NCBI GenBank assembly: GCA_937915515.1
Contig: CALGIK010000238.1
Span: 1-10,193 of the forward strand
DNA: 10,193 nt
Direction of reading: 5' to 3'
DNA from: an uncultured Clostridia bacterium
Lineage (GTDB): Bacteria > Bacillota > Clostridia > Christensenellales > CAG-314
In this document: one piece after another, positions 1 through 5,839 of the stretch
Numbering within the stretch: the first letter of the stretch is position 1
Layout: each line of letters starts with the position of its first letter
The notes under the pieces: generated by a model
The model's input: only the letters and a program-made list of their open reading frames with translations
Told to the model about the DNA's origin: nothing
The model's database searches: none
Translations under genes and position numbers: made by a program

Positions 1-39
1 ATTCTTTATTCTTTAGCGGTTTATTTTGATTTTAAACGT

Positions 40-543
40 TTAATTTCCGCAGGTGACAGTAACAAGCGAGCTATCGTAATCAATGTCAATTTTCATTTCC
101 ACATTTAACCAAAACAAAAAACCATTAATCGTATTTGAGTCCAAAATCAACTCTCTTCTCAAAATTTTATGGACACGGTAGCCACACGGTAAAGGCAAAA
201 TTAAATTATCATTGTCTCTTCCTTCTTCAATAATCGAAACTTCTGCATAATTCAAAATATAGGTTTTATCTTTATAGGTTATCTCTGCGGTATTATCGTT
301 AAGCCACTCAACATTCATATCGCAACATTTAAGTATTTCAGTCAATGGCAAATCCGCATAAAGAGAAGCCTTATAATAACGCACACGTACATAATCGGTA
401 AAAATATGCTCATTATTAATAATAAGTGTAGCATCTTTAGGCAAATTCTTTTTCTCATTAAGTATACATGTAAACACAATAGCCTCTCCTATTACTACTA
501 CTGCTAAAATAATGCAAAGTATCAAGCATGCCTTTTTACTCAT
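40..543 (-). CDS. Membrane-anchored protein with copper-amine-oxidase N-terminal-like domain
   Basis: This 167-residue protein has one N-terminal hydrophobic segment (about residues 5-27). That is a signal anchor or uncleaved signal peptide, so the rest should lie outside the membrane. The outer part holds two stretches in the style of the copper amine oxidase N-terminal (stalk-like) domain. The first, about 61-98, has a PLTEIL start, an x-V-x-W strand and a K-x-Y-I-L-N strand; the second, about 131-164, ends in I-D-Y-D-S-S-L-V-T-V. In bacteria this fold is usually a non-catalytic extracellular module and no enzyme residues are visible. Cys26 is not in a good lipobox. The start is supported by AAGGAG seven bases upstream of ATG. 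The gene is last in the minus-strand cluster, about 98 bases after the 138-residue membrane protein. No terminator is visible before the window edge. The fold call is by pattern memory; the function is unknown. Confidence 0.72.
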   Translation of the reverse strand: MSKKACLILCIILAVVVIGEAIVFTCILNEKKNLPKDATLIINNEHIFTDYVRVRYYKASLYADLPLTEILKCCDMNVEWLNDNTAEITYKDKTYILNYAEVSIIEEGRDNDNLILPLPCGYRVHKILRRELILDSNTINGFLFWLNVEMKIDIDYDSSLVTVTCGN

Positions 544-641
544 ATAAATCTCCTTATTATTAAAATTTATTTTAATATTTGATTTCCCTTATTAAATTAC
601 ATATTTTGATTTACATAGATATTGCAAAAAGATTAATATTG

Positions 642-1058
642 TTAATTAGAGCGTTTCAGTTTTTCTTTAAACTGCATTATTAATTCTTTATCAAAGTATT
701 TGCTTAAAATAAAATATCTTACTTTACTGTTATCAATTTTGAATGATATATACCCTTCTCTTATTTGTGAATCGCAAATAACACGACTGCCGATATATTT
801 AACTTTAAAAAAAGTTTTGATTTTCAATAAATCATCATTGATATCAAGAGAAACTACCATTCTTCGCGCAAAATATATGAAGATAATAATAACGGATATC
901 AACATAAGTGAGCATAATACTAATCCTTCAATCATCCCTATGATATTCCCTTTTGTCGCAATAAATATAGAAAAACCTAACAGAAATAACAATGCAAGAA
1001 TAAAAAGCGCTGTGAAAACTATTATGTAGATTAAAAAAAATTTTAGTTTATTATTCAT
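642..1058 (-). CDS. Two-helix membrane protein with PH-like cytoplasmic domain
   Basis: This is a 138-residue hypothetical protein. It has a hydrophobic hairpin (about residues 7-34 and 40-64), then an Arg-Arg stop-transfer signal and a soluble beta-rich domain of about 70 residues. The domain ends in a helix with the motif Y-F-I-L-S-K-Y-F-D-K-E-L-I. Two helices followed by a small beta domain and a terminal helix suggest a bacterial PH/YcxB-like protein, but no function is known to me. A good SD (AAGGAG) precedes the ATG. The gene starts only 9 bases after the stop of the preceding reading frame, so cotranscription is likely. The C-terminal domain is clearly paralogous to the one encoded at 1068-1304: both have the Tyr-Phe and Lys-Tyr-Phe-Asp-Lys elements in the same spacing. 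The pair is therefore a local duplication of which this is the intact copy. Confidence 0.75.
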   Translation of the reverse strand: MNNKLKFFLIYIIVFTALFILALLFLLGFSIFIATKGNIIGMIEGLVLCSLMLISVIIIFIYFARRMVVSLDINDDLLKIKTFFKVKYIGSRVICDSQIREGYISFKIDNSKVRYFILSKYFDKELIMQFKEKLKRSN

Positions 1059-1067
1059 ATTTTCTCC

Positions 1068-1304
1068 TTAGTTGACCAAATCATCTATTTTCTGTAACAG
1101 TGCTTTATCAAAATACTTATCAAATAAAAAATATTTAAATCTTTTGTTTTTAACTTTGTATGTAGTTTTCATACCAAAGATATTATCTGCTTCAACATCA
1201 TAAAAGGGTACTTTTATAGTCTTCTTACATGTAACAATTACCAACTTATCATCTTCAATTTCTAAATCAATAATAAATCTATGCTCAATACTTATATATC
1301 CCAT
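1068..1304 (-). pseudogene. C-terminal half of frameshifted PH-like membrane protein paralogue
   Basis: This 78-codon frame encodes a soluble beta-rich domain ending in K-R-F-K-Y-F-L-F-D-K-Y-F-D-K-A-L-L. It aligns with residues about 66-138 of the intact neighbour at 642-1058. It has no membrane helix of its own, and no SD is visible before its ATG, which lies inside the end of the upstream frame (20-base overlap). Removing one T of the TT at 1287-1288 (read on the minus strand) joins Tyr63 of the upstream frame to Glu7 here. The fused product would have 135 residues, nearly the 138 of the paralogue. The simplest reading is one gene broken by a single-base insertion or a sequencing/assembly error. 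Translation as a separate protein by termination-reinitiation at the overlapping ATG cannot be excluded. Confidence 0.65.
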
Positions 1305-1476
1305 TAGAGAATAATACCATTAAGACATCTACTAATACTAAATAAATCAAATTGATGAATTCTTGTTCTAATAAACCTATAATAACACCGACAATTGTAA
1401 TTACTGATAAAATTACATAACCGACAATAGCCATTATACGCATATCGAATATCACTGATTCTACTCTATTTCTCAT
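1285..1476 (-). pseudogene. N-terminal half of frameshifted PH-like membrane protein paralogue
   Basis: This 63-codon frame encodes a short polar start and two hydrophobic helices (about residues 13-36 and 41-58), ending in I-Y-K-Y just before a TGA. It corresponds to the membrane hairpin of the intact paralogue at 642-1058. The missing soluble domain follows at once in the neighbouring frame (1068-1304). The SD is strong: TAGGAGG, where TAG is the stop codon of the preceding 112-residue gene, so the two genes are translationally linked. The sequence at the break (AAGTATTGAG) is not a recognisable slippery heptamer with a downstream pseudoknot, so programmed frameshifting is not favoured. If translated as it stands, it gives a small two-helix membrane peptide. 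Confidence 0.65.
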
Positions 1477-1484
1477 AATACCTC

Positions 1485-1823
1485 CTAATTAAGAATCATA
1501 GTCATAGGCAATTTTATTCTTCTTTCGCCCTTTAAATTGACGATAAAACCGTTTTCTACCTTGCACCACCAATTTGGATCGTGATTCGGTAAGTCTTCTA
1601 AGATATCTTCATCGGTAACATTTGAATTTCTTACTTGCGCTAAATCTCCTACATCTATTTCTATCTCTGCATAATCAGAACCGTCTGCTCTTGTAAAAAC
1701 CACCTCATATGTATTTTGCCGTATTGCAGCAAAGATAATGGTGCCAATTGCGCCCTTATAGACGCCAGACTTTTCGTACTTACCTTTGCTGACTGTAACC
1801 TTGACCTCATCCAAATATTTCAT
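1485..1823 (-). CDS. DUF4926-like small protein, possible immunity-type protein
   Basis: This is a 112-residue soluble protein. The N-terminal 60 residues run K-Y-L-D-E-V-K-V, then a K-G-A-I-G-T-I-I turn, then Y-E-V-V-F and an acidic I-D-V-G-D-L strand. That layout resembles the DUF4926 type of small SH3-like beta-barrel, which is often seen among immunity proteins of polymorphic toxin loci. The C-terminal part contains N-W-W-C-K-V-E-N-G and a basic patch near E-R-R-I-K. No enzyme motif is visible. It is the first intact gene of a minus-strand cluster and its TAG stop is part of the SD of the next gene. Its own SD (AAGGAT, 1836-1841) lies 12 bases from the ATG, which is rather far, and overlaps the stop of a possible 29-codon upstream ORF. 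No toxin gene is visible beside it, so an immunity role is only inferred. Confidence 0.6.
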   Translation of the reverse strand: MKYLDEVKVTVSKGKYEKSGVYKGAIGTIIFAAIRQNTYEVVFTRADGSDYAEIEIDVGDLAQVRNSNVTDEDILEDLPNHDPNWWCKVENGFIVNLKGERRIKLPMTMILN

Positions 1824-1839
1824 AATAAATACTTAATCC

Positions 1840-1929
1840 TTAACTACCGGTAGCAATGCCAAGGACGAAAGTTGTTGTTCCATGCTGCTCTAATAAACAT
1901 TGACAATATGTCAATCTCCAAAGCATCAT
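1840..1929 (-). CDS. Possible 29-codon leader ORF
   Basis: A short open frame begins with two tandem ATG codons at 1929-1924 and ends in TAA at 1842-1840. It encodes 29 residues with Trp4, Cys9 and Cys11 and a hydrophobic C-terminal part (F-V-L-G-I-A-T-G-S). It has no SD. A candidate -10 element (TAGTAT, 1936-1941) would place the transcript start at about 1929-1930, so translation would be leaderless. The TAA overlaps the AAGGAT SD of the 112-residue gene, which would suit translational coupling. It may also be chance, or the degraded 3' end of an older gene. No family is recognised. Confidence 0.25.
   Translation of the reverse strand: MMLWRLTYCQCLLEQHGTTTFVLGIATGS
1844..1853. repeat. Perfect palindrome CTACCGGTAG
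   Basis: A 10-base perfect palindrome lies three bases upstream of the AAGGAT SD of the 112-residue gene, in the leader. It could be a binding site or a small hairpin next to the SD. It is short enough to be chance. Confidence 0.35.
1899..1915. promoter_or_regulatory. Palindrome ATTGACA-ATA-TGTCAAT, operator-like
   Basis: This is a perfect 7-3-7 inverted repeat just downstream of the candidate transcript start of the minus-strand cluster and inside the possible 29-codon ORF. A dimeric repressor bound here would block transcription. As RNA it would form a weak 7-bp hairpin. TTGACA appears on both strands, but no good -10 lies 17 bases from either copy, so it is better read as an operator than a -35. 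No known regulator motif is recognised. Confidence 0.45.
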
Positions 1930-1935
1930 ACGTAT

Positions 1936-1965
1936 ATACTACCACAGTTTTTTAAATTTTGTCGA
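1936..1965 (-). promoter_or_regulatory. Candidate promoter of the minus-strand small-protein cluster
   Basis: On the minus strand, TCGACA (1960-1965), an 18-base spacer and TAGTAT (1936-1941) are preceded by an extended TGG. The match to sigma-A is moderate. It would start transcription near 1929 and serve the cluster down to position 40. Confidence 0.4.
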
Positions 1966-1997
1966 TATTTTATTATTATATTCTCTTGAATCCCTGT

Positions 1998-2030
1998 GAT
2001 AAAGACATATTAATGCTAATATGATAAAGA
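1998..2030. repeat. Palindrome flanked by direct repeats
   Basis: The direct repeat GATAAAGA occurs at 1998-2005 and again at 2023-2030. It brackets a perfect 7-4-7 inverted repeat, CATATTA-ATGC-TAATATG (2006-2023). The site lies about 50 bases past the stop of the 77-residue gene and about 35 bases upstream of the candidate promoter of the next cluster. It could be a weak AT-rich terminator for the first or an operator for the second. The rest of the 1824-2079 gap holds the elements listed separately. Confidence 0.35.
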
Positions 2031-2079
2031 ATTTTCTATATATTTTTATGTTTTAACAAGATTACATAACTTAAAAACA

Positions 2080-2313
2080 TTACTTAAGGTTGCTTTTTGG
2101 CTCTTTTGGTGTATAATTATCTATAATATTATCGGCAAAAGAGGTAGACCCATGAGGGACTATAAAAACGAAGAGATTAATAGAGTCATTGGGTAAAAAA
2201 ATCATCATTGTTTGTTTGACTTCTGCGCTGTGTGGCATGTCTGTGATATGCCCACAACAGCCAAACTGCAAATTAATGTTAAACTGCAAACTATAGTAAA
2301 ACGCCTTTTTCAT
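2080..2313 (-). CDS. Orphan small hypothetical protein, 77 residues
   Basis: This small protein is not recognised. The start at 2313 is chosen because AAGGAG sits seven bases upstream; the frame remains open for 10 more codons to an ATG at 2343 that has no SD. The protein begins with Lys-Lys and aromatic residues. It has a Cys-Cys-Gly-His element near residues 19-22 and a second His at about 27. Then come two hydrophobic strands (T-M-M-I-F-L and I-N-L-F-V-F-I-V) and a hydrophilic Lys-rich tail. It has no clear signal peptide or long membrane helix. It lies downstream of degV in the same direction but after an intrinsic terminator, so it is probably transcribed by read-through or from a weak promoter I could not identify. 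The good SD is the main evidence that it is real. Confidence 0.45.
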   Translation of the reverse strand: MKKAFYYSLQFNINLQFGCCGHITDMPHSAEVKQTMMIFLPNDSINLFVFIVPHGSTSFADNIIDNYTPKEPKSNLK

Positions 2314-2367
2314 AATATTCTCCTTTTTATTGCTTGAAAGCAAGTTCTAAAATGCGCTGTTAGCCAC

Positions 2368-2396
2368 AAAGAAAAGCCGCTAAGTAGCGGCGGCTT
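2368..2396 (-). terminator. Intrinsic terminator of the DegV gene
   Basis: Read on the minus strand, GCCGCT-ACTT-AGCGGC is followed by TTTTCTTT. An alternative 7-bp pairing (AAGCCGC with GCGGCTT) is also possible. A second pair of arms, AGCCAC (2362-2367) and GTGGCT (2408-2413), encloses the whole element. It starts about 80 bases after the degV stop. Confidence 0.8.
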
Positions 2397-2476
2397 AACA
2401 ATGAATAGTGGCTTTATTAAGAATAGAATAGCTGTTTTTTAAAATGAAGAATAATTTGTTTAATTAAAACGCAGGG

Positions 2477-3346
2477 CTAATTTTTGCTGTCAACGCCGCC
2501 GTCGTTAATATAGAGTATACCCAAAGTATGGGGACCGCAATGGCTGCTGATTGTGCCGCTTGCTTCCGTGAGATAAACAGTTTTAAAAGGCAACGCTTTA
2601 ACAATGCTTAAAAGCTTTTCCAAAATTTCAGGCGGAGTTTCGGTGTAAGTAATAAAAACACGGGTATAATCGGGATTATTAAATTCGTTGAGCGTATCCT
2701 TTACATATTTTTCGGCTACGCTTGCCAATTTTCCGATATATTTTTTGCCGGTAATCATTTTGCCGTCTTTTACCCTTATACTGGGTTTTAAAGTAAGCGC
2801 TGTCGCCGCTATCAAAGCTATACTGCTGCAGCGACCTCCTTTATATAGATAGTTTAATCTGTCAATTACAAAACTTGCCTGCACCGCGCCGATACGTGCT
2901 AAACAGCGTTTTTTTATCTCGGCAGCGCCTAATCCCTGTTTAACCAAATCGCAAGCATAAAGCACCAACAAGCCGCTGCCGCTGCTAAGATTTTTTGTGT
3001 CCACAACAAAAACTTTGTCCTCGCCTAATTCCTGCGCTGCCTTACACGCATTTGCATGGCTTGCCGACATATCAGAGCTTATATTAAAATGAATTATATC
3101 ATAACCTTGATCTAAAAAAGGCTTCCAATATTCCTTATATGTTTCGGTATTTGTCGCCGCTGTTTTAGGTAATTCGTTTTTTGTTTCAAAATGACGGTAT
3201 ATTTGAGAAGGAGTGATATTTTCGCCGTCTAAATAACTTGTCCCGCCCATAATAATTGTCAACGGAACAACGGAAATATTAAATTGTTCGTACAGCTCTT
3301 TACCTAAATCAATTGTAGAATCTCCAAATATTTTTACCTTTTTCAT
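2477..3346 (-). CDS. DegV family fatty-acid-binding protein (FakB-like)
   Basis: This 289-residue protein has the full layout and usual length of the DegV family. Members bind one fatty acid; in Firmicutes FakB proteins present it to the kinase FakA for conversion to acyl-phosphate and entry into phospholipid synthesis. Visible family blocks are F-G-D-S-T-I-D-L (7-14), the T-A-A-T-N loop (62-66), N-I-S-S-D-M-S-A-S-H (88-97), V-D-T-K-N-L-S-S-G-S-G (115-125), the Y-L-Y-K-G-G-R block (166-172) and a C-terminal S-S-H-C-G-P-H-T-L-G (267-276). The frame is open 56 codons further upstream, but that part would run through the promoter. The ATG at 3346 has GAGGT just before it and gives the expected N-terminus. 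The gene is monocistronic and divergent from the DUF2156 gene. No fakA is present here, so lipid specificity and partner are unknown. Confidence 0.93.
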   Translation of the reverse strand: MKKVKIFGDSTIDLGKELYEQFNISVVPLTIIMGGTSYLDGENITPSQIYRHFETKNELPKTAATNTETYKEYWKPFLDQGYDIIHFNISSDMSASHANACKAAQELGEDKVFVVDTKNLSSGSGLLVLYACDLVKQGLGAAEIKKRCLARIGAVQASFVIDRLNYLYKGGRCSSIALIAATALTLKPSIRVKDGKMITGKKYIGKLASVAEKYVKDTLNEFNNPDYTRVFITYTETPPEILEKLLSIVKALPFKTVYLTEASGTISSHCGPHTLGILYINDGGVDSKN

Positions 3347-3371
3347 TTCAACCTCATGCATAGTTATGACT

Positions 3372-3400
3372 ATTATAAAATAAATGTAAATTGTAGTCAA
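3372..3400 (-). promoter_or_regulatory. Sigma-A-type promoter of the DegV gene
   Basis: On the minus strand, TTGACT (3395-3400), a 17-base spacer and TATAAT (3372-3377) make a near-consensus promoter. Transcription should start near 3365, giving a leader of about 20 bases that includes the GAGGT SD. Confidence 0.85.
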
Positions 3401-3445
3401 TTTTTTTGCCTTACTATTTTGTTTATTTATGGTTTTTACTAAATG

Positions 3446-3474
3446 TTGTTTTTTTAATAAGAATGTGCTAAAAT
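3446..3474 (+). promoter_or_regulatory. Promoter of the DUF2156 gene
   Basis: TTGTTT (3446-3451), a 17-base spacer and TAAAAT (3469-3474) carry an extended TGC directly before the -10. The predicted start, near 3481, leaves only about 6-7 bases before the ATG at 3488. Confidence 0.6.
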
Positions 3475-3487
3475 CAAAACAAACGTT

Positions 3488-4354
3488 ATGCAATTTACAA
3501 AAATAGATAAACAAAATATTAAAGAACTTTACCCATTTTTATATCAAAACCATTATCGACTATGTGACTATTCGCCGTTAGTGCTTTTGTTGTGGCGCAA
3601 CTATCTAAACTACCGTTACTGTATAAAAGACGATACCCTTTTTTTGTCACAAACGGAAAACGGTGTTACCTCTTTTTTACTGCCGATTACAAAGGATTTA
3701 AAAAGTGCATTAGATAACCTTAAAGAGCATTGCAAGAGTATAAAGATACCCTTTAGGCTAATAGCAGTACCCGAAAGTTTAACTCTTGAAGTTAAACAAC
3801 TTACAGGATTAAACGCAATCGACATGGGTGAGTCAAATATAGATTATGCTTACGATATTTTAGCTTTAAAGACGCTTAAAGGCCGCAGCTTTAACGGAAA
3901 ACGCAACCATATAAACCGATTTATGCGCGATAATCCAAATGCGCAATTTATTAAGCTGACAGCCGCTGATAAGCTTGACATAAGGGAGTTTTTGAAGCAA
4001 TATCATAAGAACGAAACAAGTGATACCTACGTTTATTACAAAGAGGCTGTCGACAATTTTGTTGAATATTTTGATGAATTCGATTTTTTAAGCGGCGCAA
4101 TAAAAATACAAGACAAGATAATCGCTGTTTGCTTCGGCGCTATTGTAAAGGATACGCTTTATGTAAATGTCGAAAAGGCTTTGCGTGATTACAGCGGTAT
4201 TTACGAGACAATTAATCATGCTTTTGTCAACCAATATTATAACCAGAATTTGAGTTTTGTAAACAGGGAAGAAGATATGGGCGATTTAGGATTGCGCGAA
4301 GCAAAACTCAGTTATCGTCCTTTGCTCTGGCATAAATTTATGTTTAAAGAATAA
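3488..4354 (+). CDS. DUF2156 domain protein, acyltransferase (GNAT-like) fold
   Basis: This 288-residue protein matches the DUF2156 family, which is related to the C-terminal catalytic domain of phosphatidylglycerol lysyltransferases and has an N-acyltransferase fold. The family pattern is clear: R-L-C-D-Y-S-P and L-W-R-N-Y near residues 24-40, G-K-R-N-H-I-N-R-F near 136-144, the central G-A-I-K-I strand followed by Y-V-N-V-E-K-A, and the C-terminal signature N-R-E-E-D-M-G-D-L-G-L-R-E-A-K-L-S-Y (259-276). The length is normal. The substrate is not known; transfer of an aminoacyl or acyl group is inferred from the fold. No SD precedes the ATG, an in-frame TAA lies about 30 bases upstream, and no other usable start gives the conserved N-terminus, so the start is fixed despite the missing SD. 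It is divergent from degV and not obviously in an operon. Confidence 0.9.
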   Translation: MQFTKIDKQNIKELYPFLYQNHYRLCDYSPLVLLLWRNYLNYRYCIKDDTLFLSQTENGVTSFLLPITKDLKSALDNLKEHCKSIKIPFRLIAVPESLTLEVKQLTGLNAIDMGESNIDYAYDILALKTLKGRSFNGKRNHINRFMRDNPNAQFIKLTAADKLDIREFLKQYHKNETSDTYVYYKEAVDNFVEYFDEFDFLSGAIKIQDKIIAVCFGAIVKDTLYVNVEKALRDYSGIYETINHAFVNQYYNQNLSFVNREEDMGDLGLREAKLSYRPLLWHKFMFKE

Positions 4355-4439
4355 TAAATTTGCTTATTTATAACAATAAACTCAATAATCAATAACCTAA
4401 ATATAATGTAGCTCATATAATAAGACAGAGGATTATTAT

Positions 4440-5045
4440 ATGCCTGACAAAGACAGCGGATTAAATAATACTTTTGCAGCTTGTAACGCAATCGACATAG
4501 ATGAGTATGAACCGAAAAAGATTAAATCAAATAAAAACAATATTAATATAAAGAAGCTTGTTAACGATATTTATAACGAGCAGCAGGCATTATCGCAACT
4601 ATTGATTTCTCAATCAAAAGCTGCCGTAAAGGCCGCAACGGAATGCGCCCCTGACAAGCTTGCTGCGCTCTTTGCCTCACAGGCAAAGGCATTTACTGCT
4701 GCAGCAAAATGTTCGGCTCTAGTAAACGCAAAATTAAAGTTTGCATTGTCTCAAATTCCCAAAAAAAATAAGAGAGAAAAAAAGGCGCTGATTACCCCTT
4801 ATAAAATACGTGTTTACGGTAAGCTTATTGACAAAAACGGTTATGCTGCGGCGGGCGTAAAAATTATGTTTTTGGGCGCACAAACGCAATTAACCCGTAC
4901 CGACAGCGCAGGAAAGTACGAATTTAATAATGTAGATACCTTTGGTGAATTTTCCGTCAGAGTGTGCGTGGCTTCTAATGCATTGATACATTCGGTAACC
5001 AATGCTACCCTTCCGGAATATCAATTAAACTTGATTTTACCTTAA
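4440..5045 (+). CDS. Alanine-rich helical protein with C-terminal transthyretin-like (carboxypeptidase regulatory-like) domain
   Basis: This 201-residue protein has no signal peptide or membrane helix. Residues 1-38 are polar. Residues about 38-105 form an Ala/Gln/Lys-rich helical region with an imperfect internal repeat: S-Q-S-K-A at 57-61 and S-Q-A-K-A at 80-84. A lysine-rich linker (108-115) follows. Residues about 122-200 look like a carboxypeptidase regulatory-like beta-sandwich: V-Y-G-K-L-I-D-K-N-G, A-G-V-K-I, then T-R-T-D-S-A-G-K-Y-E-F. The hallmark T-D-x-x-G-x-Y-x-F is clear. Such domains mostly occur in exported or surface proteins, so the lack of an export signal is unusual. An intracellular assembly such as a spore-coat layer is one guess without direct evidence. 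AGAGGA lies seven bases before the ATG. TATAAT-like boxes at 4402-4407 and 4416-4421 lack a convincing -35. Confidence 0.65.
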   Translation: MPDKDSGLNNTFAACNAIDIDEYEPKKIKSNKNNINIKKLVNDIYNEQQALSQLLISQSKAAVKAATECAPDKLAALFASQAKAFTAAAKCSALVNAKLKFALSQIPKKNKREKKALITPYKIRVYGKLIDKNGYAAAGVKIMFLGAQTQLTRTDSAGKYEFNNVDTFGEFSVRVCVASNALIHSVTNATLPEYQLNLILP

Positions 5046-5084
5046 TTGATTAGGTATGACTTTAGGTTATTTTTGATAATAAAA

Positions 5085-5116
5085 TAATCCACTCCCCAAA
5101 AAAAGGAAGTGGATTA
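5085..5116. terminator. Bidirectional terminator between convergent genes
   Basis: The perfect 9-bp stem TAATCCACT (5085-5093) / AGTGGATTA (5108-5116) has a purine-rich loop. It is followed by CTTTATT on the plus strand and by TTTTATTAT on the minus strand. It serves the 201-residue gene and the 189-residue gene, which converge here. Confidence 0.85.
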
Positions 5117-5139
5117 CTTTATTGTATTATACTAATTTC

Positions 5140-5709
5140 TTATTTATTATCATAGGTGTCATTATTTTGATTTAACCTATTGTCCGTAGTGTTGATATTC
5201 TGATATAACAGACTTTCTGTTGCTGCAGCATTCCTTTTTGCCGTTAGAAAATTATTTATATTTTCAATAATCGGTCTTTTACTTGAAGAAGACAAAGTAC
5301 CTGCCGCAATAAAAGCTATTATCATTATGGCATTTAATATCCAAGCATATAAATCAAGCTCACCTTCATTCAGTATTAAGGAAACCATGACACCTAAAAA
5401 TATGTAGGCAGCCATAGCAAAATATGTAACAGAATACCCTTTTAAGCTTTTGACTCTCTTAACAAAATCTAAATCGTCATAACTTTCAAGTGGTTTATTA
5501 AAAAAATTTACTCCTTTTATTGACATTACCAATATAGCCGTATAAATAAAAAAGCCTACAGCAAGATATGACGCTGTTTCCGCTTCTATTAATTCAAAAG
5601 TAAATACAAGATAGGCAGAATAAACCCTGTCAATAAGCGCTATACAGGCAATTACAATGCCAATAATAGCCGCAGCATTAAAGTAGCGTTTAGAAGTTTC
5701 ATAATTCAT
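5140..5709 (-). CDS. Four-helix integral membrane protein
   Basis: This 189-residue protein is not recognised. It has four clear hydrophobic segments, at about residues 12-34, 45-65, 93-113 and 119-138. A charged loop between the second and third (K-P-L-E-S-Y-D-D-L-D-F-V-K-R-V-K) should be cytoplasmic by the positive-inside rule. The 50-residue C-terminal tail is hydrophilic and rich in Asn and Thr. No catalytic or transport motif is visible. A strong SD, GGAGGG, lies just before the ATG. It has its own promoter and shares the bidirectional terminator with its convergent neighbour, so it appears monocistronic. It starts head-to-head with the malic enzyme gene, with a shared AT-rich intergenic region of about 150 bases. 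Confidence 0.72.
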   Translation of the reverse strand: MNYETSKRYFNAAAIIGIVIACIALIDRVYSAYLVFTFELIEAETASYLAVGFFIYTAILVMSIKGVNFFNKPLESYDDLDFVKRVKSLKGYSVTYFAMAAYIFLGVMVSLILNEGELDLYAWILNAIMIIAFIAAGTLSSSSKRPIIENINNFLTAKRNAAATESLLYQNINTTDNRLNQNNDTYDNK

Positions 5710-5747
5710 ATTTCCCTCCGTTTAACGTTTTACGTTATAATATATAG

Positions 5748-5776
5748 ATATTATAATTATTTTAAGCATTTGTCAA
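5748..5776 (-). promoter_or_regulatory. Promoter of the four-helix membrane protein gene
   Basis: On the minus strand, a consensus TTGACA (5771-5776) lies 17 bases from TAATAT (5748-5753). A TATAAT overlapping it (5750-5755) would have a 15-base spacer. Between the promoter and the SD lies a short AACGT-rich stretch with the repeated element AACGT. Confidence 0.65.
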
Positions 5777-5810
5777 TACATAATTTAAAAAATAAACATA
5801 TTTATATTTG

Positions 5811-5839
5811 TTTACTTTTTTATTTTCTTGGGTTAAAAT
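5811..5839 (+). promoter_or_regulatory. Candidate promoter of the malic enzyme gene
   Basis: TTTACT (5811-5816), a 17-base spacer and TAAAAT (5834-5839). The predicted start near 5846 lies after the first in-frame ATG (5843), which supports the second ATG at 5858 as the translation start. Confidence 0.5.

Noticed and set aside
700..1029. A 109-codon plus-strand open frame
   Set aside because: It lies entirely antisense to the intact 138-residue membrane protein gene, has no SD and shows no recognisable domain.
1279..1304. Programmed ribosomal frameshift joining the two halves of the membrane protein
   Set aside because: There is no slippery heptamer and no strong downstream structure; a simple one-base lesion is more likely.
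2362..2413. Nested hairpins as a possible structured RNA or riboswitch
   Set aside because: On the minus strand the inner hairpin is followed by a T-rich tract right after degV, so a terminator explains it; the outer arms are only 6 bp.
3347..3514. A 56-codon N-terminal extension of the DegV protein
   Set aside because: It would run through the TTGACT-17-TATAAT promoter, has no SD and does not fit the family N-terminus.
4402..4421. Two TATAAT boxes upstream of the 201-residue gene as a promoter
   Set aside because: Neither has a recognisable -35 at 16-18 bases, and such boxes are expected by chance in AT-rich spacer.
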